Source: Diphasiastrum complanatum
Taxonomy: Eukaryota; Streptophyta; Lycopodiopsida; Lycopodiales; Lycopodiaceae
NCBI GenBank assembly: GCA_029204225.1
Contig: CM055113.1
Coordinates: 30,383,524-30,447,523, forward strand
Reading direction: 5' to 3'
Length of the DNA: 64,000 bases
Part shown: one piece after another, positions 54,791-64,000 of the stretch
Layout of the letters: each line of letters opens with the position of its first letter
Position numbering within the stretch: position 1 is the stretch's first letter
The notes under the pieces: generated by a model
Told to the model about the DNA's origin: nothing
The model's input: the letters and a program-made list of their open reading frames with translations, nothing else
Database searches by the model: none
Position numbers and translations under genes: made by a program

Positions 54791-55950
54791 TGGTTGGCTT
54801 CTATTTACAGTAAGTATTCCATTTTTGGTGATATTTGGATGTTTGATCAAGTTCTAGCATGATTTTGCATTGCTTTGTTGATCAAATCTTACTAACCTTT
54901 GTTTTGTGAGTTGAACTTGTGGATCAAAAGCATATTTCAGGTCTATTGAAGATCAGAGGCTGAAAAGAAACTATTTTGGATCAGATCATAACACCTAATC
55001 ATTTGTGATTGTGAGGCTTGTGCATATTCAATACTAACAATGTTCTTTTCAATCCTATTGTTGACAATCTCCATTCTTGGATGAACACTCTCCTTAAGTG
55101 GATGAAACTTCTCCTTAAGTGGATGACAAATGCTCTTTTGAGTGAGTTTTAATTCTCCTAAAGGCTGAGCAAAGCTCCCATTTGGATGAAAGATCCCCTT
55201 TTTTGGGTGAACATATTGTAAGCTCCATTGTGAAGAGCATATTGTAAAGATTGTCATCAATTTTGGCATAAATTTTGGTGTACTTTGTTGAGCATGTAAG
55301 TAACTCTCCTTATGTAATTTGATTGGAGCATTTGCTGGAAGGTGTTAACCATTATGCAAGTGTGTTTTCAGGTTCTTAACAGGTTGAGGAACATTCTCAT
55401 GTGAAGTGATCTTAGATCTACATCTAAACACCAAGATTTGACAAGATAGTGAAGCTAGTCTTGTGATTCACTAAGTGTGCTCATTCATTCACCTCTAAAT
55501 CTTGTATTTATCACTTGCTGGAGTTTATAAACTTTTAGAAGTGTGATTTACATGTGGTTTTACAGGTCGAATCAATATCTTAGTGTGTTGATCATATGTT
55601 GATCAAGTTTGTTCATTACTAGGTAATCTTGGCATCCTAGTTTTGGGTATTTTCTAAGAATGCAAGTAACTCTTCACACCATAACTTGATTTGGTCACTT
55701 GCTGGAAAGTTTGAGAGCTTAAGCAAGAGTGTGTTCAGGTTGGTTTGATTTTGTAATCCATTCTTAGTGTGTGCAAAGTGTTGCATGTGTTTCAATCTTC
55801 CTTTCTATGCTTGGAAACCATCTAGGTTCAAGATAGAAGTGTTTTAGGGTCCTAAATCTTCATAGATCTCTTTATCTATCATTTGTTGAGAGAAAAGTGA
55901 GTGCTAAGTGCTTTAGGACAGAACCTAAAATTTGAAGAAACATTAGAATC
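54791..55950 (+). other. Long leader of element G with ~184-bp tandem repeats
   Basis: 1.16 kb without a long frame. Three degenerate units share AGTAACTC..., CTTGCTGGA (at 55331 as TTTGCTGGA, 55514, 55698) and a closing CAGGT (about 55369, 55563, 55736). The period is 183-184 bases. A second small repeat, CTCCTTAAGTGGATGA, occurs twice near 55091 and 55110. The leader could hold packaging, splicing or translation signals. Confidence 0.75.
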
Positions 55951-58900
55951 ATGGCTTCCAATGGTGGGATCATGCTAGAGTCTAGTGAAAGGTTGAGTTC
56001 ATCAAACTACTCTACTTGGAAAGTGAGGATGGAGTCCTTACTTGAGTTGAATGAACTCATGGACATAGTTGCAGAAATTGAAGAGAGACCTCTCACACTT
56101 CAAGAGCAACAAAGGTTTGATAAGAAGGCCAAAAGGGCTCTTCATATCATTAAAATGAATGTTACAAATGAACTTCTCAAGGAAGTTGGAAAGTGTCAAA
56201 GTGCAAGTGAGGCATGGAATGCCTTAAAGAAGCTCTTTGAATCAAAGTCCACATCTAGGGTATTGACCCTAAGGAGACAAATATTTTCTAGTAGGCAAAG
56301 AGAGGGTGAAAGTGCTCATGCATTTATCTTGAGAGTTAAGTCCCTAAGTGATGATTTAGCATGCATTGATGAGAACATAAAAGATGGTGAAATAGTCCAA
56401 GTTATGTTGAATGGTTTGCTAAATGAACATGCTAACCTTGTGCAAAGTTTTGCCATTCAAAGAGTCTTGCCAAGTGTGGTTGACTTGCAAGAAATCTTAT
56501 TGGCTGAAGAACATAGGTTGCAATCAAAGCTTGATGGTGCATCCTTGCAAGGTGGAGGTGAAGAGGCTTTCTTCACAAAAGGCAAATTCAAGGGCAAAGG
56601 TAAAGGCAAAGGGAAATGGTCCAAAGGTGGTAACTTTGATCATGATGATCACTCTTCCTCTTCCTCTTCTACTAAGAACAATAAGTCAAAGTTCAAGTGC
56701 TTTTATTGTGGGATAAAAGGACATTTTGCAAATGAATGCCATAAGAAACAAAATGCTAGATCTAGGTTGAGATCTAATGTACTTCTTGGAGATGATAATT
56801 GTTGTGCTAACTTGGCAAGCTTTGGTGAATCTATGGTCAATTTTTTGGATCCATTGGATCTTGAAGATGCACTAGTGTTACCTACTAGTCATATGGAGTC
56901 ATGTGGAGCTAAATTAGCATCATGTTTGTACTCTTCTACTCATGGACTTCCAAGGCTTGGTGGTTCTTCAATGGTGCTAGATGGCAAGTGCAAAAATGGA
57001 AAAGGTAAGGAAGGAGCTAACTTCATCAATGGAGTTGATGAAGATTCTTCTTTGGAAGTGATTGTTGCTAATGACTTGTTTGTTCATATGGAAAAAGATG
57101 GAGATGCTAAGTGTCATTCTTTGCAAGAAGATGGTTGTTCTTCTAATTCTTTTCATATTGATGTATGTAATCATGTGGGAAAAGATGATGGTGCTTTGAG
57201 CATGCTTGAAGGAAATGGTTCTTTTACATCTTTTTGTGATAAAGTCATTTGTGCAACAAGTGGTGTCACATTTCTTCATAAAAAGAGTAGATCAAAGGTT
57301 TCTATCATGAGACTTGGTGAGGGAGATCACAAGTCAAAAGGAAGAGAAGTATGTGAAGTGTTCAAAGTAGGATGTACTTTGAATGATGTTTTTATGAACG
57401 ATAGTGAGGAAGAATCATTATCATATGACTCATTACCTAAATCATTGAGTAGAAGTTCATGTTTGAAAAGAGAGAGTACTTCAATCACTCTTATGTTGAA
57501 GGTACTAAGGATTCTTTTCTTGGCTTCTAATATTCAAGAGTCTTCTACTTCTTATGGTGCAACTATCAAGAGGGAGGTTTCTAACTTTTGTGGTGCTAGC
57601 ATTAAGAGGGAGTCTTGTGAAGGAAAGGGCAATGGAAGAGTGGTTCTTGGGAAGATCCAAAGCATGGATCTAACATCTCTTCATCAACTCAAAGCATTCT
57701 ATGATTGTGGTGGATTGTTCATTCATGGTCAAGATGGCAAAAGGTTGGTTGAAGAAGACTACATGGAGCAACTCAAGTGGCAACTTCTTCAAGGCAAGGG
57801 AGATATCATTGGTGAGCTTATTGAGGTTTGTTATGAACTCAAGAGGGCTGTTTTGATTAGGTTTGATACTCATCTTCACCTACTCTACTTCATGTTAAAT
57901 GGAAATGTTGGAATCTATCTTTTGGTTTATGATGGTGGCATTGTTTTCACTAACTATAGTGAAGGGTCAAATTTGAGCATTGATGAGATCTTGTGGGATC
58001 TTAATCATGTGTTTGAGAGGGAGTATCTTCAGAGTTTCAGATCTGAAGATGTTCACATATGCAAGATCTTTGATGTCTTATTGGAAGATCAAGAGGTTGA
58101 TCTTGGATTGCTTCATCAACACCAAGAGACAAGTGGCAATTCGAAGCTAGTGAAAAGCATCAAAGAAGAGACAAATGGTCAAGGCATTTTGGATCTGTTT
58201 TTACAGGTTCTTGAAGGTTCAAGTAAGGTCTTTGGAGCTGCAAGGAAGTGTCTTCTTACTCTACCTCACTTGCCTAATCTCATGTATGAACATTGTTATG
58301 TCAATGTGTTGAAATTGTCAAATTTCAATAAAACTAGTTCCATAGTTTTGCATCCTTTGGATCTTGGAGATGGAATAGTTATCATTGCTGGTTTGTATGA
58401 TCAAGTACATGAATTCATTCAGATCTTGAAAGGTATTGAAGTGGTCAATATGTTTTCTTTTGAACAAAGTTCAAGATCTAGTATTCTAGTGTTGGCAAAT
58501 TGGCAACTTGTTGACATTGTAGGATCAAGCGTTGTGTGCAAATCTTGTGGAGGTACTTCAAGTATTTCAAGTTCAGGTTTTGGTCATTCAAATGGAGTAG
58601 GGAACACATCTTTTTGGCATTCATTCACTCAAAGGCTTTCATGGATTGAAGATCTACAAAGGCAAGGTGGTGATGGAAGTTCATTCATGGAGATACATGT
58701 TGCATTCACTATATGTATAGTGAAATGTGGAGGAGGCATGCAAACACTTGTTGATCACTTTCATTTACAACTTGTTTGCTGCTATTTTACAGAGAAACCA
58801 GAGATGGATACATGGAGGAATTCATTAATTGAGATTCTATGTTCTTTTACATGTACCATTTTTATGATTCTATGTAAAATTGATGTAAGAAATAGTGAAG

Positions 58901-59043
58901 CATCCTATATGGACACTATTATCTATATCAATTATGTTGTGTCCTATTTTGTACATATTAGGATCCTTGAGAAGAGATCTATTCTGATGATGGAGATCAT
59001 TCTTAAGTTGGAACAAAGTAGTGTTGTAAAACTAGCAAGTTAA
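55951..59043 (+). CDS. Gag-module fusion protein of element G (1030 residues)
   Basis: Residues 1-~245 are a UBN2-type Copia gag (SNYSTWKVRMESLLEL; NVTNELLKEVGKC; DLACIDENIKDGEIVQVML) with a basic GKGKGKGK stretch. A CCHC knuckle follows: Cys250, Cys253, His258, Cys263. Gag forms the particle and binds the element's RNA. From ~270 to 1030 there is no protease DSG, integrase HHCC/DDE, RT YxDD or RNase H motif. Instead there is a long region with MESCGAKLASCLYSSTHG, LVKSIKEETNGQG, CKSCGG and CKIDVRNSEAS, parts of which recur in element D. I see no signal peptide or convincing membrane segment. The ORF stops three bases before the polypurine tract, so nearly the whole interior is coding. Function of the second part is unknown. 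Confidence 0.92.
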   Translation: MASNGGIMLESSERLSSSNYSTWKVRMESLLELNELMDIVAEIEERPLTLQEQQRFDKKAKRALHIIKMNVTNELLKEVGKCQSASEAWNALKKLFESKSTSRVLTLRRQIFSSRQREGESAHAFILRVKSLSDDLACIDENIKDGEIVQVMLNGLLNEHANLVQSFAIQRVLPSVVDLQEILLAEEHRLQSKLDGASLQGGGEEAFFTKGKFKGKGKGKGKWSKGGNFDHDDHSSSSSSTKNNKSKFKCFYCGIKGHFANECHKKQNARSRLRSNVLLGDDNCCANLASFGESMVNFLDPLDLEDALVLPTSHMESCGAKLASCLYSSTHGLPRLGGSSMVLDGKCKNGKGKEGANFINGVDEDSSLEVIVANDLFVHMEKDGDAKCHSLQEDGCSSNSFHIDVCNHVGKDDGALSMLEGNGSFTSFCDKVICATSGVTFLHKKSRSKVSIMRLGEGDHKSKGREVCEVFKVGCTLNDVFMNDSEEESLSYDSLPKSLSRSSCLKRESTSITLMLKVLRILFLASNIQESSTSYGATIKREVSNFCGASIKRESCEGKGNGRVVLGKIQSMDLTSLHQLKAFYDCGGLFIHGQDGKRLVEEDYMEQLKWQLLQGKGDIIGELIEVCYELKRAVLIRFDTHLHLLYFMLNGNVGIYLLVYDGGIVFTNYSEGSNLSIDEILWDLNHVFEREYLQSFRSEDVHICKIFDVLLEDQEVDLGLLHQHQETSGNSKLVKSIKEETNGQGILDLFLQVLEGSSKVFGAARKCLLTLPHLPNLMYEHCYVNVLKLSNFNKTSSIVLHPLDLGDGIVIIAGLYDQVHEFIQILKGIEVVNMFSFEQSSRSSILVLANWQLVDIVGSSVVCKSCGGTSSISSSGFGHSNGVGNTSFWHSFTQRLSWIEDLQRQGGDGSSFMEIHVAFTICIVKCGGGMQTLVDHFHLQLVCCYFTEKPEMDTWRNSLIEILCSFTCTIFMILCKIDVRNSEASYMDTIIYINYVVSYFVHIRILEKRSILMMEIILKLEQSSVVKLAS

Positions 59044-59046
59044 GTT

Positions 59047-59056
59047 GAAGAGGGAG
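59047..59056 (+). other. Polypurine tract of element G
   Basis: GAAGAGGGAG directly before the 3' LTR, identical to that of element D. Confidence 0.92.
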
Positions 59057-59703
59057 TGTGAAAATTGTCAACATTTCCTTGTCTAGTTTTAGGCCAAAAT
59101 TGCTAAAAATGGCACATAGTTTAGGATCTGACTTTTCACACGTGTGAAACAGGTCTAGATATTTTTAGTAAGTGTATTTTTTCAGTATGAAGAAGTGTCA
59201 AACTTCAAGACCTTCGAAATGAGTCCATTTTCATGTATTTTGGACATATATGCCAATTTTACCTATATAGGGCATATTTTAGGTAAGGAGGGTCTAGAGA
59301 GAGGAGAGAGAGTCATCTCTCTCAGCTATATATAGCAGGTAGGCCGTGGAGAAACAGGTTGGAGCAGATCCATTGTATTCATTTGCTTAATGAGAGATTT
59401 TTCTATTGGGTTCTCCTTCCATTGTTGGCATTGTGTAGTGATTGAGTTCAAGCTTTGTGTGTATGATCTTAGGTGCTTTCCAAAAGTGATAGGCTGATGT
59501 ATTATGGACTGTATAATGCTATTTTGGGCCGCACTTGATGTTTATGGAAGTTTCCATTTGTGATAAATGCTTTTTGATCAAGTTCTTTGCATTCTAGGTA
59601 GCATAGAATGTGTTGCCAATTCCTAGCTTATGTAGTTTGGAGTGCAAGCATTCAAGCCAATGATCTTGGAGTTTAGATCCACTTAGGATCTGTATTTTTC
59701 ACA
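59057..59703 (+). repeat. 3' LTR of element G
   Basis: 647 bp, apparently identical to the 5' LTR, followed by the GAGCA target duplication. Confidence 0.97.
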
Positions 59704-59708
59704 GAGCA

Positions 59709-60239
59709 TTGATTCAAGTGGATAGGGCACATGAGACCTAGCAATGGAGATCCCTATGGCTCACATTCACAAGGAAGCTAGAAGCTCTCAGTTGCAAATG
59801 AGCCAAAAGATTCACAAAATGATGTCTCTTGCCTAGTTATAGACAATGCTCCTACTTAACTAAACTTAACTTTCTTGAGGGATAGTTAGCCCTTGTTAAG
59901 TATTATTTAAACTACATTGGGCCCTTGTTGGCTTATTATCCTTATTAACTACTTTGGAGGGCCTAAACAGGGAACCGCCTTGTTATTAAGGCTAATAGCT
60001 CCTTTTGGGCCTACAAAGCTTACAATGGATATTATATTGCCTTGAAAAGCACTGATGTACTAAAAGTACATGACACACCCCATACTTAAACATTTTTGTC
60101 CTAAAAAAATGAAGACGCTTGTTTGATCAGCTTGATCACCTTGGTTAAGTAGTCATGATTGAGGATGTGTCATCAAAAAATGTGTTGCCTCATTACAGAT
60201 CCTAAGCTGTCAAATTGAAGTCATTTTGTTGGCTTCAGA
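59709..60239. other. Right part of element F LTR and adjoining non-coding sequence
   Basis: 59709-60075 is the remaining part of the LTR split by element G. 60076-60239 is the internal 3' end of element F with the purine tract and no supported frame. Confidence 0.5.
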
Positions 60240-62523
60240 CTGTAATTCTTGTTCCCATGGAGGAAAATTGATGGTCGAAGAAGAGGTTGATGAAGCACCA
60301 TATTGCTTGTTGGCAACCAATCTACATGGAATGGACAGAGTGTATTGCCGTAATATTCTTCTTTGTCTGCTTCCTCGACATCATAACAAATTGGATGATC
60401 TATCCAATTCCCTTAGGATCATGTTTTAGCATTGCATTTGGCAGTGCTATCCTGAAGATTTTGTCATGTTGTTTGATAGTCACTTTGTCGTTCAATCCAA
60501 ACGCTTTGACGATAACCATGAATCTTGCATTTGAATTGTTAAGATCCCACATGAGGAAATTATTGGCATAATCAATTTTCAATATAGGAACCAATATGTT
60601 CGGATGAATCATCTCTAGAAATAACAATTGATATTCTGAATGGACATTCATTTCCAAGAATATTGAGTGAATGAGATGTTTGCAAAGAGTAATGATATTC
60701 CTTTCACTCAAAGTCTCTACGAAAAATCTTTTGTAGATTAGATCATCATGTTCAAAAATATTGATATTTCGAATATTTTGAACCACAAACTGGAAACTAT
60801 GATATAATGGATCTTTGATTGTTTGTCCCATCTCATAGCTAGGACAACTCCCAGTTTGTATAATACAAGTTTTATCACATTCCATTGTGCACTCTATACT
60901 GAATATAAAACATTCATATAGATCAGTGTCTTGGTCTATTAATCCCATTTTACAAGTCGTTGTAGACAAATCTTCTGGTAGAATGTGATGCGATAGTTCT
61001 TGTGATCTCAAGGAAGATGGGGTCCTTGAGTGAATTGCCTCATTGACAGCTTCATTGCCTAAATTGGCCTTTATATTGCTGAATTGAAGATCAATGTTGA
61101 AAACAAAAACATTGTCCTCATAATCCTCCGCATCGTCTTCGTTATTATCACCAACTGATTTGCGATGTCCTTGCATTGACATTGTATTCGCAACTGAAAG
61201 ATTCTGGGTCGATTCAAATTAGGAACTACATTTATGTTGCCAATCTTGTGTACATTCCATAGCACTGCATAAATGTTGATTGTCCATTTCTTGTGAATTC
61301 AATGGAGAATCAAGAGTTGTTGATGAAGTTGGCTGATCCATCTATTGAATAGGCTTTTCCATCATTGATAACTGTTTTTCCTCGTCAAATTGTACTTATG
61401 GTTCATCCTCTGATGATCTTGATGAAAAATCATCAGATTCACTTGAATTCGTTTCCTGCATCGGATCTTCCATACTAGACATTTCCTCTTGATCACTACC
61501 ATTTTGATTCCCAAGAAATGATTGTAGCAAGTTCCCAATGTTGACTATCTCTTCGGGATCAATATCAATGTGCTCTCCTTGATCTGAGTCTTGACTTCCA
61601 CTATCAGATTGTTCATCATCCTCAAAATGTTGGATCCTTGAAGCTTCACCTTTTTGTTGGACATTTTGATGAACATTCGTTGGCACACCTCTGGCTGCTA
61701 TAGATTGTTGTGCTCGTTGTTCCAATGTTCCCTTGTGATTTTCAAGTCTAACCGGATATCCATTATGACTATGTAATATCTGTTTTTCCTTGTCCATTTC
61801 AATTCTCCGGACATCTTGAGAAGATGTTACATTTTGTGATGGAGACGGTAGTCGGAACGATGTACATGGCTCATTACCTCTTTGATCATCTCCCACAATT
61901 TTGCCTTGTCCACCAAATAGGCTAGCAAACAATCTTTCCCATTTTAACTCGTCAGCTTGCCGATCTTGTTTCATTTTCTAGAACATTCCAACTATCAGAT
62001 CTTGTGTGGCCTACAGTTTACTTAATATGTTCCCTTGTTGGTTCGAAACCTACGATTCTTCCATCACTTCTTCAATAGGGCTCAATTGTCCATTGAACAA
62101 TAGTAATGATGAACCACAATGGGTATGAGGAGTGACATTATTGATTGTGCTATTCTGTATGCAACGTTGCATAGGAAATGACGATTGTTCAAGTTGGCAC
62201 AAAGAACTCATGTACCGCAGTGCGTGCTCATCACCTTGTGAATTGCGATGATGTTTTGATTGTCGTGAATATAGCTCATCATCATTGTCACTACTATAAA
62301 AACCACCATCAATATTAGATTGATTTGACTAGTGTAGCTCATAGTTTTTATTTTGGTGAGAATAGTTTTCATCATCACTCAAAAAGTCTCCATATGAGTT
62401 GTGTTGCTCATATTGATCTGACATACCGTCATTTTGCTCCTCGTATTGATTATCACAATATGATTGGTCATCACATTCAGATTGGTTATCAAATTTCACC
62501 TCATAATTAGAATCAGAATCCAT
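60240..62523 (-). pseudogene. Long ORF of LTR element F, interrupted by seven TAA/TAG stops, unknown product
   Basis: One minus-strand frame from ATG at 62523 runs without a shift for ~707 codons to about 60403. It is interrupted only by TAG at 62331, 62052, 62013, 61980 and 61344 and TAA at 61398 and 61221 (first bases). The start is rich in Asp, Asn, Gln and Glu (SDSNYEVKFDNQSECDDQ). The middle has a coiled-coil-like QDRQADELKWERLFASLF and an acidic Ser-rich part (DSGSQDSDQGEHIDIDPEE). The end is more globular (FVVQNIRNINIFEHDDLIYK; FLEMNVHSEYQLLFLEMI). Near 60400 the frame shifts, and coding-like sequence (WIDHPICYDVEEADKEE) continues to about 60240. I do not recognise it. Position just before a Gypsy-type 3' LTR makes it an element ORF, not a cell gene. 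Confidence 0.6.
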
Positions 62524-63060
62524 TTTGACAAATCAAGAGAGAATATGAATCTGTAAATTTATAAAGACCCTTATAGGAAAAAAATTGCGAAGTTTGATTT
62601 TTGCAAAGAAATAAGATCTTGACAGTTTTTCCACCCACTTAAAACTCAGGGTTCTATGATGAATAAAATCGAGAATGGCAAAACCTTGAATTTCATATGA
62701 AACTAAGCACTTTTGCTTTTTACAGCATCGAATTCTGAGCTCAAACGGAAAAGATATGGAACTTCAAAAATAACTAATAAAAACACGTAACATCTGACTG
62801 AAGAAAAGGGGTTTTAAAAAAAAATAAATGAAAAAAATAATAATTACAAAATTTTAATAAATTCTCAGTGTCAGGCTCTTTGTTTTGATCACTTTTGGTT
62901 TTTACAGCACCGGAATTCGAGTTCAAACAAAAAAGTTATGTAGAGTTAAAGGATGAAAGTAAAGTTGAATTTAGACAACTTAGAATAAAGGGGTTCTTAA
63001 AAAAAAATTATACATTGGATTCTATAAAGTTTGAAATCCATGAAATGTTCTGGTGCTAAA
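62524..63060. repeat. Two ~180-bp degenerate tandem units upstream of the element F ORF
   Basis: Blocks beginning CACTTTTG.TTTTTACAGCA, then C.GAATTC.GAG.TCAAAC..AAAA, then AAAGGGGTT.TTAAAAAAAA recur at about 62707 and 62889. The remainder of this stretch shows no gene or primer site. Confidence 0.6.
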
Positions 63061-63257
63061 TTTTTTTTGGAGAAACTGTAGGAAATTACAAAGTTTTAAG
63101 GCGAATTTTTTTTCATCGGTTGCTCTTGTGGTGCATTTGGGTGCTCGTCAAAAAATTTGTGACAACCGTAAAAAAATTTTGAAAAATTGTCGGCAAATAG
63201 AAGGGTTCGAACTAGAGAGAGAAAAGAGAGAGAAAGGGAGAAGAGAGGCGCGCAGGC

Positions 63258-63392
<135 letters not shown>

Positions 63393-63529
63393 CGACCGAA
63401 GGAGAGAGGGGGTAGAGAGAGAGTAAACTTGACCGAACGAGTAGAGAGAGAAAGGAGGTAACCGAATCGCGGTGTAGAGAGACATGTCCTTGATCAATAG
63501 TGGTAGCAACAACACTTGGGCAAGAGGTA

Positions 63530-63738
63530 ATCTTCGTAGTTTTCTTCATCCAATCTAAGATCGCCAAGACTTGAGCACCCTCAGGAATGCTAAAGAAGTA
63601 CTGATTTTTAATGTATATGAGATTCTCGGCACGACGAATAGCATGAACATAAGCATCTTGAATACTTTCATCAATTGTGTTATCTTTACTGCTCACAAGA
63701 CCTGCCACAACAGCTTTTTCCAGATTTTCATGAAACCG
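63530..63738 (-). pseudogene. Phospholipase D gene fragment with an internal deletion
   Basis: The minus strand reads VVAGLVSSKDNTIDESIQDA, then YVHAIRRAENLIYIKNQYFF, then directly IPEGAQVLAILDWMKKT. Plant PLD (which hydrolyses phospholipids to phosphatidic acid) has the same two blocks just before the second HKD motif, but about 40 residues apart, with QYF followed by a Ser/Trp-containing segment. Here that segment is missing. The frame then runs into the purine/pyrimidine tract. It is a truncated, joined fragment; upstream exons were not recognised before the window ends. Confidence 0.8.
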
Positions 63739-64000
63739 TAATGCAACTCCCCCATCAAAGGATCAAAATTCCAAGAAACCATTGTCTGATGTTTGTCTTT
63801 TGTGTTCACTGAGATGGCGGTACCTTTAGGAACAAATGCTAAATCACATTGGTCTAATAAATTATCTGAGGAGGGGGTAACAGAGTCGTGGAAGAACCGG
63901 GTCTAGAGGAGACGTGTTTAGGGGTGAGGTAAGGTGTATTAGGACTTATGGTTAAGGCCTATGTTTAGGTCAAGAGGGGGTTAGGGTCGGGACATGTACG
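63739..64000. other. Right edge, no supported feature
   Basis: Frames on the minus strand (GTAISVNTKDKHQTMVS) are open but not assignable. They may be further decayed sequence linked to the PLD fragment. Confidence 0.35.

Larger units (their letters stand above)
54132..59703 (+). mobile_element. LTR retrotransposon G: young, gag-only Copia relative with a novel module
   Basis: A complete element of 5572 bp. GAGCA duplications lie on both sides (54127-54131, 59704-59708). The two 647-bp LTRs look identical, and the tRNA-Met primer site and polypurine tract are in place. The interior has a 1.17-kb leader and one 1030-codon ORF. That ORF starts as Copia gag but lacks protease, integrase, RT and RNase H. 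Intact borders and identical LTRs point to a recent insertion, so enzymes must have come from another element. It resembles the reported TR-GAG class (terminal repeats plus gag) but has ~770 extra codons. Confidence 0.95.
53963..60075 (-). repeat. 3' LTR of element F, split by element G
   Basis: Outside element G the flanks read TGTCATGTGCC... (53963) and ...GTACATGACA (60075), giving TGTCATGT/ACATGACA inverted ends and a ~540-bp LTR once G is removed. On the minus strand it is preceded by a purine-rich GTATGGGGTG tract and GGACAAAAATGTTTAAG, the usual junction of plant Gypsy 3' ends. Its partner LTR was not found. Confidence 0.6.

Noticed and set aside
60403-62523. Alternative genetic code (TAA/TAG read as Gln) in the element F ORF
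   Set aside because: All neighbouring coding regions use TAA/TAG as ordinary stops, and CHG-methylation decay explains the stops more simply. Kept only as an alternative to test.
60403-62523. Endogenous pararetrovirus coat or movement protein
   Set aside because: No diagnostic Cys-His box, movement-protein motif or RT was seen. The adjoining LTR junction points to an LTR retrotransposon instead.

Overview
The window looks like a low-gene-density, repeat-dominated nuclear segment of a land plant. The evidence is one plant-type MAPKKK gene, fragments of plant genes (BTB/MATH, 6-phosphogluconate dehydrogenase, phospholipase D, a MAKR-like protein), Copia and Gypsy elements primed by tRNA-Met-type sites, and a Penelope-like element. 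One probable functional gene in 64 kb, nested LTR elements and a plant Penelope-like element fit a gymnosperm, perhaps a conifer. That is inference; I cannot name the species.

Layout: 1-3231 is the 5' part of a minus-strand Copia element (A) with a broken gag-pol. 3232-8859 is AT-rich sequence with faint LTR and LINE debris. 8860-14276 is a complete Gypsy element (B) with 5-bp target duplications. Its interior holds a ~0.97 kb inverted repeat made from its own integrase region. 16708-18561 is the only convincing cellular gene, an apparently intronless MEKK-type MAPKKK. 18562-25960 is intergenic sequence with several small local duplications. 25963-28297 is a cluster of truncated plant-gene fragments on both strands. 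28625-30185 is an internally deleted Copia remnant.

30316-41317 is an LTR element (C) with an unrecognised acidic ORF, and the 6.0 kb Copia element D (30738-36758) is nested in it. D keeps one intact gag-protease-integrase ORF, but an unrelated module stands where reverse transcriptase should be. 41318-45600 holds another Copia remnant and a decayed multi-exon mobile-element-like gene. 47182-48049 is a 434-bp tandem duplication. 48290-53595 holds two same-strand Penelope-like copies and their flanking repeats.

53963-62523 is an older minus-strand LTR element (F). Its long reading frame has seven TAA/TAG stops, and its LTR is split by a young element, G (54132-59703). G has 647-bp LTRs identical by eye, a GAGCA target duplication, and one 1030-codon ORF joining Copia gag to a long domain with no protease, integrase, RT or RNase H. 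The window ends with a very long GA microsatellite and a phospholipase D fragment.

How the parts relate: elements D and G share LTR termini, PBS, PPT, related gag and the same non-pol module. They look like a lineage of gag-carrying, pol-deficient retrotransposons that would need enzymes supplied in trans, for instance from relatives of element A. This shared gag-plus-module architecture is the best candidate for an undescribed system here.
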